This document shows, piece by piece, positions 34,688 through 44,159 of a stretch of 64,000 nt of DNA (the first letter of the stretch is position 1; the number at the start of each line of letters is the position of its first letter). Source of the stretch: Ulvibacterium sp965248315 (GTDB taxonomy: Bacteria; Bacteroidota; Bacteroidia; Flavobacteriales; Flavobacteriaceae); contig NZ_CBDFIX010000002.1 in the NCBI RefSeq assembly GCF_965248315.1, positions 4,340,001 through 4,404,000 of the forward strand, read 5' to 3'. The notes below the pieces were generated by a model. It saw only the letters and a program-made list of their open reading frames with translations. It did not search any database and was not told the DNA's origin. Both the position numbers and the translations under genes were made by a program.

Positions 34688-35909
34688 AATAAATGCGTCC
34701 TCTTCTTTGGGGGAAAGGTCGGTCAATAGCGCCTATCATGCTAATGAAAAAGGATATTACGGAGAATTCGGAGGAGCTTTCATCCCCGAAATGCTCTATC
34801 CCAATACGGAAGAATTGCGCCAGAATTATATCCGGATCATGGAAGAACCTTCCTTTAAGCAGGAATTTGACCAGCTACTTAAGGATTACGTGGGCCGGCC
34901 TACCCCACTCTATTTTGCGGATAGACTTTCTAAAAAGTATGGTGCCAAAATCTATCTTAAACGAGAAGATCTCTGCCATACCGGTGCACATAAAGTAAAC
35001 AATACCATTGGACAAATTTTGATGGCCAAAAAACTGGGTAAAAATAGGATCATTGCAGAAACCGGAGCGGGACAACATGGTGTGGCAACGGCAACGGTCT
35101 GCGCCCTTATGGGCATTGAATGCGTAGTATATATGGGAGAAATCGATATTGCCCGCCAGGCCCCCAATGTAGCCCGTATGAAGATGCTAGGGGCAAAGGT
35201 ACGGCCCGCCCTTTCGGGAAGTAGAACGTTAAAGGATGCCACCAATGAGGCCATACGCGATTGGATAAACAATCCCGTGGATACGCATTATATCATTGGT
35301 TCCGTCGTTGGACCACATCCCTATCCGGATATGGTGGCTCGGTTCCAATCCGTTATTTCAGAGGAAATCAAATGGCAATTAAAGGAAAAGGAAGGCCGTG
35401 AAAATCCAGATTACGTCGTAGCCTGCGTGGGTGGAGGAAGTAATGCGGCCGGTGCCTTTTACCATTATTTGGATGTAAAGGATGTAGGGATCATCGCCGT
35501 AGAAGCAGCCGGCAAGGGAATCGATTCGGGTGAAAGTGCTGCTACATCCGCCCTGGGCAAGGTGGGTATTATTCATGGGAGTAAAACCTTGTTGATGCAG
35601 ACCCAGGATGGACAGATTACTGAGCCCTATTCCATTTCGGCAGGTTTAGACTATCCCGGTGTTGGCCCAATGCACGCCCATTTATTTCGGTCGGGCCGTG
35701 GGGAGTTTATCTCCATCACGGATGATGAAGCCATGACAGCGGGTCTGGAGGTATCACAACTGGAAGGAATAATTCCTGCCATTGAGACCTCCCATGCCTT
35801 CGCTATTTTTGATTACAAAAAATTTAAGAAGGATGATGTGGTGGTAATCAATTTATCGGGCCGGGGGGACAAGGATTTGAGCACTTATATTGACTACTTT
35901 AGACTTTAG
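34677..35909 (+). CDS. trpB: Tryptophan synthase beta chain
   Basis: This PLP enzyme of 410 residues joins indole and serine. The PLP lysine is in HTGAHKVNN, the phosphate loop is GGGSNAAG, and the N-terminal GYYGEFGGAFIPEML is typical of TrpB1. The ATG at 34677 overlaps the trpF end by 11 bp; a TTG one codon earlier is unlikely. It works as an alpha2beta2 complex with trpA downstream. Confidence 0.98.
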   Translation: MKDEINASSSLGERSVNSAYHANEKGYYGEFGGAFIPEMLYPNTEELRQNYIRIMEEPSFKQEFDQLLKDYVGRPTPLYFADRLSKKYGAKIYLKREDLCHTGAHKVNNTIGQILMAKKLGKNRIIAETGAGQHGVATATVCALMGIECVVYMGEIDIARQAPNVARMKMLGAKVRPALSGSRTLKDATNEAIRDWINNPVDTHYIIGSVVGPHPYPDMVARFQSVISEEIKWQLKEKEGRENPDYVVACVGGGSNAAGAFYHYLDVKDVGIIAVEAAGKGIDSGESAATSALGKVGIIHGSKTLLMQTQDGQITEPYSISAGLDYPGVGPMHAHLFRSGRGEFISITDDEAMTAGLEVSQLEGIIPAIETSHAFAIFDYKKFKKDDVVVINLSGRGDKDLSTYIDYFRL

Positions 35910-35975
35910 AAATTAGATACAAGATTTTCGATAGTATAGTCTTATTTCTTATATCTGAAATCTCTAATCTTGATT

Positions 35976-36740
35976 ATGAACAGAATCAACAAAAAATTAA
36001 AAGAAGACGAAAAATTGCTATCCATCTATTTCACGGCCGGTTATCCCCATTTGGACGACACCGTGAAAATTATTGGCGCATTGGAAAAAAATGGGGTGGA
36101 TATGGTCGAAATCGGTTTGCCCTTCAGCGACCCGTTGGCCGATGGGCCTACCATTCAAGAGAGTTCTACGGCTGCTCTCAAAAATGGCATGACTACTGAA
36201 ATCCTTTTTGAACAGTTAAAGGACATTAGAGAAACCATTTCAATCCCACTAATCATCATGGGGTATTTTAATCCTGTTCTACAATATGGTGTGGAAGCCT
36301 TTTGCAAAAAATGCAGGGAAATAGGAATAGATGGACTTATTCTTCCCGACCTTCCCTTTGATGTGTACCAGGAGGAGTATGAGAACCTTTTTAAAAAATA
36401 TGGGCTCCTTAATGCCTTTTTGATTACACCCCAGACCAGTGATGAGCGTATCTCCCAAATTGATGGCGCCTCGGAGGGGTTTATTTATATGGTCAGTTCT
36501 GCCAGTACCACGGGTGCCAAGCAAGGATTCGGTGCGGAGCAAAAGGACTATTTTGAACGCATTGCTTCCCTACATCTGAAAAACCCGCAGATCGTGGGCT
36601 TTGGTATTAGTAATGCAGAGACTTTTACACAGGCTACGGAAAAAGCAAAAGGTGCCATTATTGGTTCCGCCTTCATAAAGCATTTGACCCAAAATGGGAT
36701 TGATTCCATTGCAGATTTTATAAAATCGATTCGGTGCTAA
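35976..36740 (+). CDS. trpA: Tryptophan synthase alpha chain
   Basis: This 254-residue barrel releases indole from indole-glycerol phosphate and channels it to TrpB. The catalytic Glu is in MVEIGLPFSDPLADGP, with catalytic Asp in GLILPDLPFD, and GFGIS is conserved. I start it at the ATG at 35976; a TTG two codons upstream is possible. A 66-bp gap separates it from trpB. It overlaps the next small frame by 7 bp. Confidence 0.97.
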   Translation: MNRINKKLKEDEKLLSIYFTAGYPHLDDTVKIIGALEKNGVDMVEIGLPFSDPLADGPTIQESSTAALKNGMTTEILFEQLKDIRETISIPLIIMGYFNPVLQYGVEAFCKKCREIGIDGLILPDLPFDVYQEEYENLFKKYGLLNAFLITPQTSDERISQIDGASEGFIYMVSSASTTGAKQGFGAEQKDYFERIASLHLKNPQIVGFGISNAETFTQATEKAKGAIIGSAFIKHLTQNGIDSIADFIKSIRC

Positions 36741-36952
36741 AGGACTTGATCAACCATTGGAAGATTGTTCTTTTACTATGTCTTACTTTGGGATTGGCTC
36801 CTTATTTTCCCGAACCCCACGTTGTAGGGAAAATTAAATGGTTGGCTGGCGGGGGCATCGGAATGGGGGTTATGGACTGGTTTGATGTCCTACTACATGG
36901 TTTTCCATTTATGCTTCTATTCAGATGGATTATTTTAAGGTTGAAAAATTGA
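36734..36952 (+). CDS. Small membrane protein of unknown function, end of the trp operon
   Basis: This 72-residue hydrophobic frame starts at a GTG inside the trpA end. It has two membrane segments (IVLLLCLTLGLAPYF and VLLHGFPFMLLFRWIIL) and a conserved-looking centre (EPHVVGKIKWLAGGGIGMGV, MDWFDVLLHG). Proteins with this pattern occur in many bacteria, but no function is known to me. Overlap with trpA suggests co-translation; a link with Trp metabolism is not shown. Confidence 0.7.
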   Translation: MLKDLINHWKIVLLLCLTLGLAPYFPEPHVVGKIKWLAGGGIGMGVMDWFDVLLHGFPFMLLFRWIILRLKN

Positions 36953-36969
36953 AGAATGTCCTAGATTTG
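36941..36969 (+). promoter_or_regulatory. Promoter of the M20 peptidase gene
   Basis: TTG, 18 nt and TAGATTTG match the Bacteroidota consensus. The box ends 46 nt before the ATG. Confidence 0.65.
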
Positions 36970-37015
36970 TAAACGAATTTTCTACTTTTAGAATTCCAAT
37001 TCACACAAATATTCC

Positions 37016-38512
37016 ATGAAAAAAACAACACTGTTTTTTGTCTTTTTGTCCACCCTATCTATTTTTTCCCAGGATACCCTACAACTTAAATCACAGGTTG
37101 GTCACAGCATTGATGAGCTTCGAGAATTTATAGCTATTCCCAATGATGCATTGGACCATGCGGACATTAATCGCAATCTCACTTGGTTGACCAAAGCATT
37201 CAATACAAGAGGCTTCAATTCCTCCATTCTTCCTACTGAAGGTGAGTCGTTGTTCTTTGCCGCTCTTCCTATGGAAGACGAAAAACCGACTATCTTGTTC
37301 TATATGCATTTTGATGGACAGTCCGTGGACCGGACCAAATGGGATCAACCTGATCCTTACAGAACCGTGCTAAAATCCAAAACTGAAGATGGGTGGCAAA
37401 CTGAATCCTTTGAAGATCTAAACGAAGACCTCAATTATGATTGGCGATTGTTCGGTAGATCTACTTCGGATGATAAAGGGCCTATTGTAATGCTTTTGAA
37501 CGCCATAGATCTGTTACAAAAAAACGACGTGGAAATCCTGTTTAATATTAAAGTCATTTTAGATGGTGAAGAGGAGAAGAGTAGCAAGCCGCTGCCCAAG
37601 GCGGTAAAGGAATATAGGGAACTCTTGGAAGCGGATTTTTTAGTCATCGCCGATGGACCGGTACATGTTTCGGAAAAGCCGACCTTGGTCTACGGCTGTC
37701 GTGGAATTACTACAATGACCTTGACAACCCATGGTCCCATAAAACCACAACATAGCGGACATTATGGCAACTATGCCCCAAATCCCGGCTTTTTGTTAGC
37801 AGAACTTCTTGCCAGTATGAAAGATGAAAATGGGAAGGTCTCCATAGCTGGCTATTATGATGGAATTTCTTTGGACGACCCTACGTTGGAGGTCCTAAAA
37901 AGCGTCCCGGACATCGCGGAAACTATTAATTCCAATCTGGCCATTAGAACTCCCGAAAAAGTTGGAAGTTTTTATCAGGAATCCCTGCAATACCCTTCCT
38001 TAAACATTAGGGGATTGGGATCAGGATGGATCGGGGACAAGGCAAGGACCATTGTGCCCGCCGCCGCCACGGCAGAATTGGACCTGCGACTGGTACCGGA
38101 AACCGATGGCAATCGCCTAAAAGATCTCGTCAAAAAACACATTGAACAACAAGGATTCTTTATCACTGACACCGTTCCCTCCAAAAAGCAGCGCGCGGAA
38201 TACGATAAAATAATGACGGTTCGGGAGGGTTCGGTAACGGATGCATTTCGTACGGACCTTGATAATCCATATGGGACTTTCTTAGCAAACACATTAAAAA
38301 ATGCTTTTGAGGAGGATGTTGTACAGATTCGCATTATGGGCGGTACGGTGCCCATCGCACCTTTTATCAATGAATTGCAGATCCCGGCCTTTATCGTTCC
38401 AATGGTGAACCCTGATAACAATCAGCACAGTCCCAATGAGAACTTGAAAATTGGTCAGCTGGCATACGGTATCAAGGCGTTTTATCAAATATTGAGCACC
38501 TCACCTAATTGA
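37016..38512 (+). CDS. Secreted M20/M25/M40 family metallopeptidase
   Basis: This 498-residue zinc peptidase of the M20 family carries an N-terminal signal peptide (MKKTTLFFVFLSTLSIFSQ). Zinc and catalytic elements are seen: His and Asp in YMHFDGQSVD, the bridging Asp in STSDDKGP, the Glu pair in LDGEEEKSS, and the C-terminal His in NNQHSPNENL. The middle dimerisation lobe begins near PIKPQHSGHYG. It probably cleaves di- or short peptides in the periplasm; substrate is unknown. Its own promoter separates it from the trp operon. Confidence 0.92.
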   Translation: MKKTTLFFVFLSTLSIFSQDTLQLKSQVGHSIDELREFIAIPNDALDHADINRNLTWLTKAFNTRGFNSSILPTEGESLFFAALPMEDEKPTILFYMHFDGQSVDRTKWDQPDPYRTVLKSKTEDGWQTESFEDLNEDLNYDWRLFGRSTSDDKGPIVMLLNAIDLLQKNDVEILFNIKVILDGEEEKSSKPLPKAVKEYRELLEADFLVIADGPVHVSEKPTLVYGCRGITTMTLTTHGPIKPQHSGHYGNYAPNPGFLLAELLASMKDENGKVSIAGYYDGISLDDPTLEVLKSVPDIAETINSNLAIRTPEKVGSFYQESLQYPSLNIRGLGSGWIGDKARTIVPAAATAELDLRLVPETDGNRLKDLVKKHIEQQGFFITDTVPSKKQRAEYDKIMTVREGSVTDAFRTDLDNPYGTFLANTLKNAFEEDVVQIRIMGGTVPIAPFINELQIPAFIVPMVNPDNNQHSPNENLKIGQLAYGIKAFYQILSTSPN

Positions 38513-38611
38513 ACAAGATTCTAGGGCGATTTAACTGCCAGTCATTTTGGTAAGGGAAACTTACGGACCATATCGTTTTAAAATAAAATCGAGTTAATTC
38601 ATATTACAAAA

Positions 38612-39712
38612 GTGTTATCGCCCAAAACTAGAAGAAATATTGCGCGCATTATCCCTTTTGGGGTTATTTGGTTGATTTTGGGATTGGTTTTCATAACTGT
38701 TGAACAGGTTATAATTGACAGTTCGGGCACTTCTTCTTCCAGTGGTATCCGAGTGGATTTCGAAATTCTTGTTTTCGGTTGCCTGGCCGTAACCGGGGTG
38801 GGACTTCTGGTAGGAGCCATTGAACTCTTGTTTTTAAACAAGCTATTTGCAAAAAAGAGCTTTCTAAAAAAAATCCTCTATAAACTTATCATTTACTTTG
38901 CATTCTCGTTCCTTGTAATCCTGATATTATTCCCAATCGCTGCCGCTATTGAGCTTAACACCCATGTCCTGGATAACCAAGTATGGAAAAAATATCACGG
39001 TTTCCTTAATAGTACTGAGTATTTAAGTACATTATTGCAAATAATGGTTTCCTTGGGTGTCTCACTCATGTATGCCGAAATAAGTGATAATATTGGTCAT
39101 GGGGTTTTGATCAATTTCTTTACGGGAAAATATCATACGCCCAAGGAAGAGGAAAGAATATTCATGTTCGCCGATATGAAATCGTCCACAGCAATTGCGG
39201 AAACGTTGGGCCACATAAAATACTTTGAATTGCTAAAGACCTATTACTATGATCTTTCAAGTGCCATAGTCAATAGTTTTGGAGAGGTATATCAATATGT
39301 AGGTGATGAGATTGTAGTGTCTTGGAAATTTGAAAAAGGAATACAAAATAACCATTGTATCCAATGCTTTTTCAATATGAAAAGAGATCTCAAGAAAAAA
39401 TCGGATTGGTACCAAAAGCATTTCGGCATTTCCCCGGATTTTAAAGCCGGCTTTCATTTTGGAAAAGTAACCACAGGTGAAATAGGTGCGCTTAAGAAAG
39501 AAATCATTTTTACTGGTGATGTCATGAATACAACGGCCAGAATACAATCCTTGTGCAATGAGCATGAGATTGATATCATTGTTTCAGACCATCTATTAAG
39601 CCATCTGAACCTCGGAAAAGGATTTAAGATCAAATCATTGGGAGAGCATATATTAAAGGGGAAGGAGAAAAAAATTAGGATCAGCGCAGTACATCAAAAT
39701 ACGATATCCTAA
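38612..39712 (+). CDS. Membrane-bound class III adenylate/guanylate cyclase
   Basis: This 366-residue protein has four N-terminal membrane spans (about residues 10-160) followed by a class III cyclase homology domain (about 180-355). In it, MFADMKSSTAIAE supplies the first metal Asp, YQYVGDEIVVSW the second, and FTGDVMNTTARIQ matches the substrate/transition-state region. It starts at GTG; no ATG exists upstream in frame. It stands alone without an obvious partner. Whether it makes cAMP or cGMP cannot be told; the F-T-G-D segment is compatible with adenylate cyclases. Confidence 0.88.
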   Translation: MLSPKTRRNIARIIPFGVIWLILGLVFITVEQVIIDSSGTSSSSGIRVDFEILVFGCLAVTGVGLLVGAIELLFLNKLFAKKSFLKKILYKLIIYFAFSFLVILILFPIAAAIELNTHVLDNQVWKKYHGFLNSTEYLSTLLQIMVSLGVSLMYAEISDNIGHGVLINFFTGKYHTPKEEERIFMFADMKSSTAIAETLGHIKYFELLKTYYYDLSSAIVNSFGEVYQYVGDEIVVSWKFEKGIQNNHCIQCFFNMKRDLKKKSDWYQKHFGISPDFKAGFHFGKVTTGEIGALKKEIIFTGDVMNTTARIQSLCNEHEIDIIVSDHLLSHLNLGKGFKIKSLGEHILKGKEKKIRISAVHQNTIS

Positions 39713-39923
39713 ATGGTAATCGCTTTTTTAAAATTTAAAGGCAGGCGTTCTTAAAGTTATCGTATCGGGTGAAAGAAAAAAAGCCCCGGTTTCCTTACTC
39801 TAGTAATACCCTATTCTGCATTTCTAACAAAAATATTCTCAAAGTATCACAGAAAATTGATGGCTTTGTGAGCTTCCTGTTACGCCATAATCTGATTTTT
39901 AGGCAAACTTAAAAACAGAGAAA

Positions 39924-41360
39924 ATGAAAAAGATTTATGTATTACCAATTTTAGCACTACTGCTCTTCACAGCAAGTTGTGAGGATGACGACGAAGCCGT
40001 TGCTCCAGAGGAGGAGGTTGAGGTAGTACCGGCAGCGGGTACTATCTCCGGAGGACCTTTTTACTTTTGTGTAGATGGTACTTCGGATTTTGTAAGCGAC
40101 ATTACAATTGACAATACGGATGCCGTTGGTGCCAATAGCACTTGGGTCATTACAGATGATGAAGGGAATATCCTTGGCCTTCCACCGACGTTGGATGATG
40201 TAGGCGGCGTTGATTTTGATGGTGCCGGACCCGGGATTTGCTTTATCTGGTACCTGCGCTACGAAGATGGCCTTACAGGTGCGGAGATGGGCATGAATGT
40301 GCATAACCTGGAAGGAACCTTTGATCTTTCCAATTCTATAGAAGTAACTCGTAGTCAACCCAATGCGGGAACACTTTCCGGAGGCCCCTATGAATTTACA
40401 GTTGACGGCACACCAGATTTTGTAACAGAATTATCCCTGGACGATACGGATGTGGCCGGTACCAATAGTACTTGGGTCATTACAGATGACGAAGGGAATA
40501 TCCTTGGGCTACCACCTACTCTGGAAGCCGTTAAGGGAGTAGATTTTGATGGAGCCGGGGCCGGAGTTTGTCTTATCTGGTACTTACGCTATGAAGATGG
40601 CCTTGTGGGCACAGAAATGGGTATGAATGCCAATGATTTGGAAGGATGCTTTAGCCTTTCCAATTCGATACAAGTAACACGGCTAATGGGTGCCAATGCA
40701 GGTGAAATTGCAGGAGGCCCGTATGATTTCTGTGTTGACGGAACCCCTGATTTTGTAGATGGAATTACACTGGATAGCTCTGAGGCGTATGGAAGCGAGA
40801 GCTCTTGGGTCATTACAGATGATGAAGGAAACATTCTAGGATTACCACCTACTCTTGAAGCTGTTAAAGGTGTAGATTTTGACGGTGCAGGTCCAGGGGT
40901 TTGCCTTATCTGGTATTTACGTTATGAAGGGGAATTGGACGGAGCCGAAGTAGGCATGAACGCCAATGATTTAAAAGGAAACTTTGATCTCTCAAATGCT
41001 TTGACCGTGAACCGAAGGAAAACGGAAGCTGGAACCCTTTCCGGTGGCCCCTTTACCTTTAAGGTAGATGGTACTCCTGATATGGTAAGTGGAATTACCT
41101 TGGATAACCCTGAAGCTTCAGGAACCAACAGCACTTGGGTAATTACCGATGATACAGGCAAAATTTTAGGTCTTCCACCAACTCTTGAAGCAGTTGAAGG
41201 TGTAAACTTTGACGATGCAGGTGTTGGCGTATGCTTTATCTGGTATCTGCGTTATGAAGATGGTTTAAAAGGTGCTGAAATGGGTATGAACGCCAACGAT
41301 TTGGAAGGATGCTTTGACCTATCCAATTATATTAAAGTAACCCGAGAATTGCCTCACTAA
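39924..41360 (+). CDS. Lipoprotein with four ~110-residue repeats
   Basis: This 478-residue lipoprotein has a lipobox (LLLFTASC, Cys19) followed by an acidic linker (EDDDEAVAPEEEVE), a signature for surface export of Bacteroidota lipoproteins. Four repeats begin near residues 38, 148, 259 and 369. Each has AG(T/E)xxGGPxxF, VDGTxD, a highly conserved WVITDD(E/T)GxILGLPPTL, V(D/N)FDxAG, and IWYLRYE with LxGxxxMGMN. Cysteines recur in GxCxIWY and GCF positions. I do not recognise a described domain. A bidirectional terminator follows. Possibly a surface adhesin or binding module. Confidence 0.85.
   Translation: MKKIYVLPILALLLFTASCEDDDEAVAPEEEVEVVPAAGTISGGPFYFCVDGTSDFVSDITIDNTDAVGANSTWVITDDEGNILGLPPTLDDVGGVDFDGAGPGICFIWYLRYEDGLTGAEMGMNVHNLEGTFDLSNSIEVTRSQPNAGTLSGGPYEFTVDGTPDFVTELSLDDTDVAGTNSTWVITDDEGNILGLPPTLEAVKGVDFDGAGAGVCLIWYLRYEDGLVGTEMGMNANDLEGCFSLSNSIQVTRLMGANAGEIAGGPYDFCVDGTPDFVDGITLDSSEAYGSESSWVITDDEGNILGLPPTLEAVKGVDFDGAGPGVCLIWYLRYEGELDGAEVGMNANDLKGNFDLSNALTVNRRKTEAGTLSGGPFTFKVDGTPDMVSGITLDNPEASGTNSTWVITDDTGKILGLPPTLEAVEGVNFDDAGVGVCFIWYLRYEDGLKGAEMGMNANDLEGCFDLSNYIKVTRELPH
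40035..41345 (+). repeat. Four tandem ~330-bp coding repeats
   Basis: The repeats start near 40035, 40365, 40698 and 41028, with periods of 330-333 bp. Unlike the 687-bp repeats at the left end of the window they have diverged in DNA and protein, so they are older and under selection as separate modules. Confidence 0.85.
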
Positions 41361-41385
41361 AAACAAGCAAAACAAAATGTTATAA

Positions 41386-41430
41386 GAAACCCCGCAAATG
41401 CTATTTATTTACGGGGTTTCTATGTTTTTG
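41386..41430. terminator. Bidirectional terminator between the repeat lipoprotein and ppc
   Basis: A 9-bp stem GAAACCCCG / CGGGGTTTC (41386-41394, 41412-41420) has a 17-nt loop that can pair internally and a TATGTTTTT tail on the plus strand. It serves two convergent genes. Confidence 0.8.
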
Positions 41431-41448
41431 CATTATAAGTAAAAAGAA

Positions 41449-43995
41449 CTAAGCAGAGTTTCTACTTGCATTAATATTTCCATACAGTGATCGGGTCACT
41501 ATTTTCTCATACAAATCCTTATGGTCCGCATTCTGTCCGATTTTTTGGAGCGCATATTGCTGAATTACCAACAAGGGCAATACGATGTTTTCTCTAATCT
41601 TAACGGATTCCCTGGACAATTCTTCGTCCTGCATCAAAATGGTATATCCAGAAATGAGCAGTAACATTTCCTTGGATAGTTTATACTCCTCATGTAGAAT
41701 ATTCCAAAAATCGCGATAAGCCTCATCTTCCTTCATATAACTGGTAAGCTCAAAATAGCATTTGGATAAAGACATCATACTATTGAGCATCAAGGCTTTA
41801 AAAAATGGAACTTCCTTATATAGTCTTTTAACCTCACTGATCCTACCATCATCCTTAAGTGTTTTAATTGCCGTTCCCAAACCGAAATAACCCGGTACGT
41901 TCTGTTTCAACTGGCTCCAAGAACCTACAAAGGATATGGCCCTAAGATCGGTAAGTTCCAGTTTTTTCTTATTGCCTCTTTTTCCAGGCCTACTCCCAAT
42001 GTTGGCCTTGGTATAGTATTTTAGGGTACTTCGGTTCTCCAGATATGGGATGAACATCTCATGGTTCTTCAAAGCATCATATTTGGCAAAACTCAATTCC
42101 GACAATTCTTCTATCAATTTCCTGGATGCCCTTGAAATAACGTGCTCTTTTCCAAACAGATTATTGGACAATCCAGCAGTAAGCAACTGTTCGGAGTTAT
42201 GCATAAACTGTTCCTTGTTCCCGTATGTACTTGTAATGGTCTGACCTTGTATGGTAAGCTGTATCTCATGATTGGCAACATCCTTGGTCTGTGCCGCGTA
42301 AAACCGGTGGGTCTTGCCCCCTCCCCTTGCCGGAGGGCCCCCACGTCCATCAAAGAAAATGGCTTTGACCCCATTCTTCTTACAAACTTTGGACAAGGTT
42401 TCCTTTGTCTTTAAAATGGACCAATTGGCTTTTAAATAACCTCCATCCTTGGTACCATCGGAAAAACCCAACATCATGGTGTGGGTACTGTTCCTGTGCT
42501 CTAAATGTGCCCTGTACTGTGGCAAATCAAAAAGCGATTGCATTACGGCCTCAGAATTTTCCATGCCCTTCATAGTCTCAAAAAGGGGAACAATATCAAA
42601 ATTGATTTTATCCGCGTCCCAACCACACCATCTGAATAATCCATAAACAAACAATACCGAAAAAATGTCCTCCGAATTACTTATGATGTAACGGTTGCAA
42701 CCTTCCTCCCCATTTTTTTTCTGGATATCGCTCAACTGTGCGATGTTCTGGATAGTATCCTTAACGATTCCGTCGTCAAAGTCGGTAGGTTTCAAAGTCC
42801 ATTTTTCTTTCAAAAGGATACGTGTAAGTTGTTTCTCCGTAAGCTCATCCAATTCCTCTTTGATCAATCCCTTTTGCTTGAGTACATTTTCCACCACCAG
42901 TTTATGCTTGCTATGGTCTTGACGAATATCCAGTGTGGCGAAGTGGGTCTTAAAAATCCGTACTTTATCTATAAAATGGTCCAATTCTTTTACATAGAGG
43001 GAATGGTAGTCGTTTATCAAAATTTCACGGATATTAAGTAACGGGCCAATGATATCACCATAGTCTACAGATCTTTGGGAATCGAACATAGCAATGTAAA
43101 GATTGTCCCTAAGACTGTTCAACAGCGACCGTAAGCTTTTAAAGCTTAGTTTCTTGCGCAATCGCTTCAAATCATTATAATAGCACTTCATCAACGTAAG
43201 GCGAAGTTCATCCGCTACGGCTTTGGTAATATCGGCCGTAACAAAAGGATTACCATCACGATCTCCTCCTGGCCAAAAACCCAATTTCATGATGTTGTAA
43301 TTGTCAAAATAATCATCTTTAATATTGTTTTTGATATAGGCAAAAAGTTCTCCCATCGCATCATAATACACGTTTCTAAGGATATAAATGATATTCTTGG
43401 CCTCATCCAGGGGTGTAGGTTTTTGGGCATTGATCAGTGAAGTAAGCCCCAATTGTTGTAGGGTCAAATCAATATCATTAATACGATCTTCAAGAATTAA
43501 GGTGCGTAACTCTTCCATAATATCCAGAACGGCCGGGGTATAGAATTGGGTGGGGTGTGCGGTAAGTACTATCCGCGCACTAAACGTAGATAATTTCTTT
43601 GCAATCTTATCCCAGCTTTTATTCTCGTTTACCAATTGAAAATAATCCTTTATGGACAAGGATGTCGTATGTTGGTGCAACTTGGGGAAAGCCGCGTCCT
43701 CAACACTGTCATAAAGCACCACTTGTCTTTCTACATATTGGATGATTCGAAACATGAAGTCTATCCTATCCTTTTCGGATTCAACATTGGCATAGTTCTG
43801 AAAGAAGGCATCCAGTATTTCCTGTGGTTTTTTTCCGGATTTCAACCCCTTTTCGCATTGTTCAAATAGCAAGGGAATCAACATACCGACGTTTTCAATA
43901 TTTCGATAGGGAAGATTAAGGAACAGGCTGTTGTAAACATTAAACCTATTGGTGACCGATTTCTTGAACTCCTCTAATTTTTCTGATCGTTGCAT
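41449..43995 (-). CDS. ppc: Phosphoenolpyruvate carboxylase
   Basis: This 848-residue enzyme carboxylates PEP to oxaloacetate to refill the TCA cycle. The catalytic His is in VLTAHPTQ, followed by FWPGGDRDGNPFVTADI, MLGFSDGTKDGGYLKANW and GRGGPPARGGG. Several positions differ from E. coli PEPC: TAHPTQ instead of TAHPTE, FFDGRGG instead of FHGRGG, and the C terminus RNSA instead of QNTG. It belongs to a divergent branch that I expect in flavobacteria. It is monocistronic. Confidence 0.95.
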   Translation of the reverse strand: MQRSEKLEEFKKSVTNRFNVYNSLFLNLPYRNIENVGMLIPLLFEQCEKGLKSGKKPQEILDAFFQNYANVESEKDRIDFMFRIIQYVERQVVLYDSVEDAAFPKLHQHTTSLSIKDYFQLVNENKSWDKIAKKLSTFSARIVLTAHPTQFYTPAVLDIMEELRTLILEDRINDIDLTLQQLGLTSLINAQKPTPLDEAKNIIYILRNVYYDAMGELFAYIKNNIKDDYFDNYNIMKLGFWPGGDRDGNPFVTADITKAVADELRLTLMKCYYNDLKRLRKKLSFKSLRSLLNSLRDNLYIAMFDSQRSVDYGDIIGPLLNIREILINDYHSLYVKELDHFIDKVRIFKTHFATLDIRQDHSKHKLVVENVLKQKGLIKEELDELTEKQLTRILLKEKWTLKPTDFDDGIVKDTIQNIAQLSDIQKKNGEEGCNRYIISNSEDIFSVLFVYGLFRWCGWDADKINFDIVPLFETMKGMENSEAVMQSLFDLPQYRAHLEHRNSTHTMMLGFSDGTKDGGYLKANWSILKTKETLSKVCKKNGVKAIFFDGRGGPPARGGGKTHRFYAAQTKDVANHEIQLTIQGQTITSTYGNKEQFMHNSEQLLTAGLSNNLFGKEHVISRASRKLIEELSELSFAKYDALKNHEMFIPYLENRSTLKYYTKANIGSRPGKRGNKKKLELTDLRAISFVGSWSQLKQNVPGYFGLGTAIKTLKDDGRISEVKRLYKEVPFFKALMLNSMMSLSKCYFELTSYMKEDEAYRDFWNILHEEYKLSKEMLLLISGYTILMQDEELSRESVKIRENIVLPLLVIQQYALQKIGQNADHKDLYEKIVTRSLYGNINASRNSA

Positions 43996-44159
43996 AAAAT
44001 GAATAAATATTGAATTTTGGGTGGTTTACTCATAAAACCAAGACGGTAAATATCAACATTATTGGGCAATTCCCCTTGGATTTCCAATCAAAATAACAAA
44101 ATAGAACACGGACACCACAAAATGAACAAGGCTGCTTATCAATTGTCAAAAATAGTAAC

